Positions 62,620 through 64,000 of a DNA stretch of 64,000 nucleotides are shown here, one piece after another (the stretch's first letter is position 1; each line of letters opens with the position of its first letter). The notes beneath the pieces are model-generated. The model was given only the letters and a program-made list of their open reading frames with translations, was not told the origin of the DNA and searched no databases. Position numbers and translations under genes: made by a program. The stretch is from Clostridia bacterium (GTDB lineage: Bacteria > Bacillota > Clostridia > Oscillospirales > Acutalibacteraceae), in NCBI GenBank assembly GCA_017403065.1, contig JAFQOT010000013.1:62001-126000 (forward strand), in the 5' to 3' direction.

Positions 62620-62648
62620 ATATTAACACATATTTTTTTAAATTTCAA
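62620..62648 (-). promoter_or_regulatory. Promoter of ftsZ
   Basis: Minus-strand TTGAAA (62643-62648), 17-bp spacer, TAATAT (62620-62625). Confidence 0.75.
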
Positions 62649-62679
62649 CACTTTTATTACAATTTTGTAATTTTTTTAT

Positions 62680-63474
62680 TTATTCTTCTTTTTTTTGGAT
62701 AAATGTGCCCTCAGGTTTACTGCTTGTCCAGATACTAAGATTGATTTCTCCGCTTTTTTCACCGTCAATCTTATCTATCATACCCAAAAGATGTCTTATT
62801 TTTTCATCAATATTATTAACCGTTCCAAGATTAACATCAAACCTGTTTTCTACACTTATTTTAATAGCTTTTTTATCCGAAACATCAATTTTTTGCGGGT
62901 TAATTTTATTAGCGCTTAAAACCGACATAACCTCATTTAAAATTTCTTTTTGCCCTTCATCTGAAAAGACTGCCTGACTTCCCACCGAGCATTTTGTTTT
63001 GCTTGTAATAATTTCTGTTAAATTTTCAGGTAATTCCTCTGTTTCCTTTAAAACCCAGCCCGATTTACTTACTGTAAAATATCTACCCGAAATATTGTAA
63101 CAGGCAAATTCGTCGGCATCCTTAACAATTATTTTAATTGTTCCCGGAATTTCCCTTTTTATTTTTATTGAATCAATATATGGAAGCTTAACTTTAAGAG
63201 ATTTTTCGGCATCCTTTTTACTTGCAGTAAAAAGATTATCCCCTATTTCAATACCGGAATATTTTTCAATTTCCTCGCTTGTATATATTTTGCTACCCGT
63301 TATGTTTATTTTTTCAATAGGAAAAAATACAGTAAGCGAAAGTGTTATACCTACGCAAACCATCAAGACAAAAAAGAAACAGAAAAAAGCTATAAGACGT
63401 CTTTTCCTGATTCTTCTCTGCCTTTCCTTTCGCTTACGGATAAATTCGTCCTGTATGACTGCCTTTTTTTTCAA
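62680..63474 (-). CDS. ftsQ: Cell division protein FtsQ/DivIB
   Basis: 264 aa bitopic membrane protein of the divisome. A strongly basic cytoplasmic N-terminus (RKRKERQRRIRKRR) precedes one transmembrane helix (about residues 30-52). The POTRA domain has INITGSKIYTSEEI and LPYIDSIKIKREIPG, and a beta domain follows. I chose the TTG at 63474, with AGAGGA upstream, leaving a 4-nt gap to the murA stop; an ATG at 63507 lies inside murA. Confidence 0.92.
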   Translation of the reverse strand: MKKKAVIQDEFIRKRKERQRRIRKRRLIAFFCFFFVLMVCVGITLSLTVFFPIEKINITGSKIYTSEEIEKYSGIEIGDNLFTASKKDAEKSLKVKLPYIDSIKIKREIPGTIKIIVKDADEFACYNISGRYFTVSKSGWVLKETEELPENLTEIITSKTKCSVGSQAVFSDEGQKEILNEVMSVLSANKINPQKIDVSDKKAIKISVENRFDVNLGTVNNIDEKIRHLLGMIDKIDGEKSGEINLSIWTSSKPEGTFIQKKEE

Positions 63475-63478
63475 AATA

Positions 63479-64000
63479 TCAATCCTCTGTATATTCAATA
63501 TCTGCATTCAGCAGTTTTAAATTTTCAACAATATCTTCATAACCGCGCTCAATATGGTGAATATCACCAATAACCGTTTTTCCCTTTGCTCTAAGACCTG
63601 CCAGAACCAAAGCAGCGCCGCCTCGCAGGTCGGTGCATTTGCAGCCCGCGCCCGATAATTTGTCGACCCCTTCAATTATTGCGATTTTTCCTTCGGTTTT
63701 GATTTTAGTACCTAATCGGTTAAGCTCGTCGATGTATCTGAATCTGTTTTCGAATATATTTTCCACAAAAACACTTGTACCCTTAGCGCAACTAAGCATT
63801 GCAATAACCAAAGGCCCCGCATCTGTAGGAAATGCGGGATAGACAAGACTTCTTATAGTAGGCACTCTTGTAATTCTATCCCTTGCGGTTAGCTTTAACG
63901 ACTTGCCGCTAACAGAAATTTTGCATCCGCTTTCTCTGAAAACCGAAAGTATTGCCACCATATGTGAGGGCATTACACCCTTAAGTATAATTTCTCCGTT
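63479..64000 (-). CDS. murA: UDP-N-acetylglucosamine 1-carboxyvinyltransferase, partial (C-terminal part)
   Basis: C-terminal 173 residues; the frame is open to the window edge and continues beyond it. MurA adds enolpyruvate to UDP-GlcNAc, the first committed step of peptidoglycan. YPAFPTDAGPLVIAML (Asp in the FPTD motif), VFVENIFENRFRYIDELNRLG and DLRGGAALVLAGL are characteristic. The catalytic Cys would lie outside the window. The murA-ftsQ-ftsZ order is a trimmed division/wall cluster. Confidence 0.95.
   Translation of the reverse strand, partial: NGEIILKGVMPSHMVAILSVFRESGCKISVSGKSLKLTARDRITRVPTIRSLVYPAFPTDAGPLVIAMLSCAKGTSVFVENIFENRFRYIDELNRLGTKIKTEGKIAIIEGVDKLSGAGCKCTDLRGGAALVLAGLRAKGKTVIGDIHHIERGYEDIVENLKLLNADIEYTED

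Overview
The window is a stretch of a low-GC, spore-forming Clostridia chromosome, most likely from an uncultured Oscillospiraceae/Ruminococcaceae-type gut bacterium. The evidence is consensus TTGACA/TATAAT promoters, strong GGAGG ribosome sites, frequent TTG and GTG starts, an uninterrupted sigK, a YlmC/YmxH protein, Prp with an N-terminally extended L27, the paired GlgC/GlgD subunits, PyrK/PyrD class 1B, pyruvate phosphate dikinase, and several Clostridia-only DUFs (DUF6062, DUF5685, DUF4886). I saw no rRNA, tRNA, CRISPR array, transposase or prophage genes. Almost all of it is chromosomal core.

Layout. 1-2.8 kb (minus): zinc-ribbon/DUF2007 protein, rplU-prp-rpmA with a leader, and an LCP cell-wall ligase. 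2.9-5.9 kb (plus): a Crp/Fnr regulator with a perfect palindrome at its promoter, overlapping a small SsuA/TauA-like ABC importer. 5.9-9.1 kb (minus): YlmC, membrane proteins and DUF6062; a 200-bp gap here holds four DnaA-box-like 9-mers. 9.1-17.4 kb: DNA glycosylase, divergent PRPP synthetase, then thyX-tmk-DJ-1-mltG-U32-PBP. 17.4-22.1 kb: alaS, HIT protein, phosphoribosyltransferase and a foldase-like lipoprotein. 22.2-27.9 kb: glycogen genes glgC-glgD-glgA, uppP, and an esterase whose 5' end is frameshifted. 28-33.7 kb: a Tritrichomonas-type IMP dehydrogenase, Dabb protein, then (minus) PBP1A, DUF2156 and GNAT.

33.8-42.9 kb is one pyrimidine operon (pyrC-carB-pyrK-pyrD-pyrF-pyrE-pyrB-pyrI) that covers the whole route to UMP except carA. 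It starts with a promoter, a possible 21-codon leader ORF and an intrinsic terminator. A DMT transporter follows, preceded by a 23-codon upstream ORF and a hairpin that buries its ribosome site. 44-51 kb: S1-domain protein, sigK, YfbR-like nucleotidase, YfhO-like membrane protein, a CAT/E2-fold protein without its catalytic residues, and fba. 51-53.7 kb is the most accessory-looking part: a cytidylate-kinase-like protein, a DUF4234 protein with an operator-like palindrome, and a DUF4886 SGNH hydrolase. The DUF4234 and SGNH genes lie between two exact 26-bp inverted copies of one hairpin. 53.7-64 kb (minus): ppdK, a membrane protein, a J-domain protein with a Cys-rich tail, DUF5685, uvrA, and the end of a division cluster (murA partial, ftsQ/divIB, ftsZ).

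Functionally the window joins nucleotide synthesis (pyrimidines, dTMP, GMP, PRPP), glycogen storage, envelope assembly (LCP, two PBPs, MltG, UppP, MurA, FtsQ/FtsZ) and glycolysis (Fba, PpdK). The most interesting material is regulatory or structural: the leader ORF/hairpin devices, the DnaA-box cluster, the slippery-site esterase, and the DUF5685/J-protein/membrane trio. All functional calls rest on reading motifs by eye; no database search was run.
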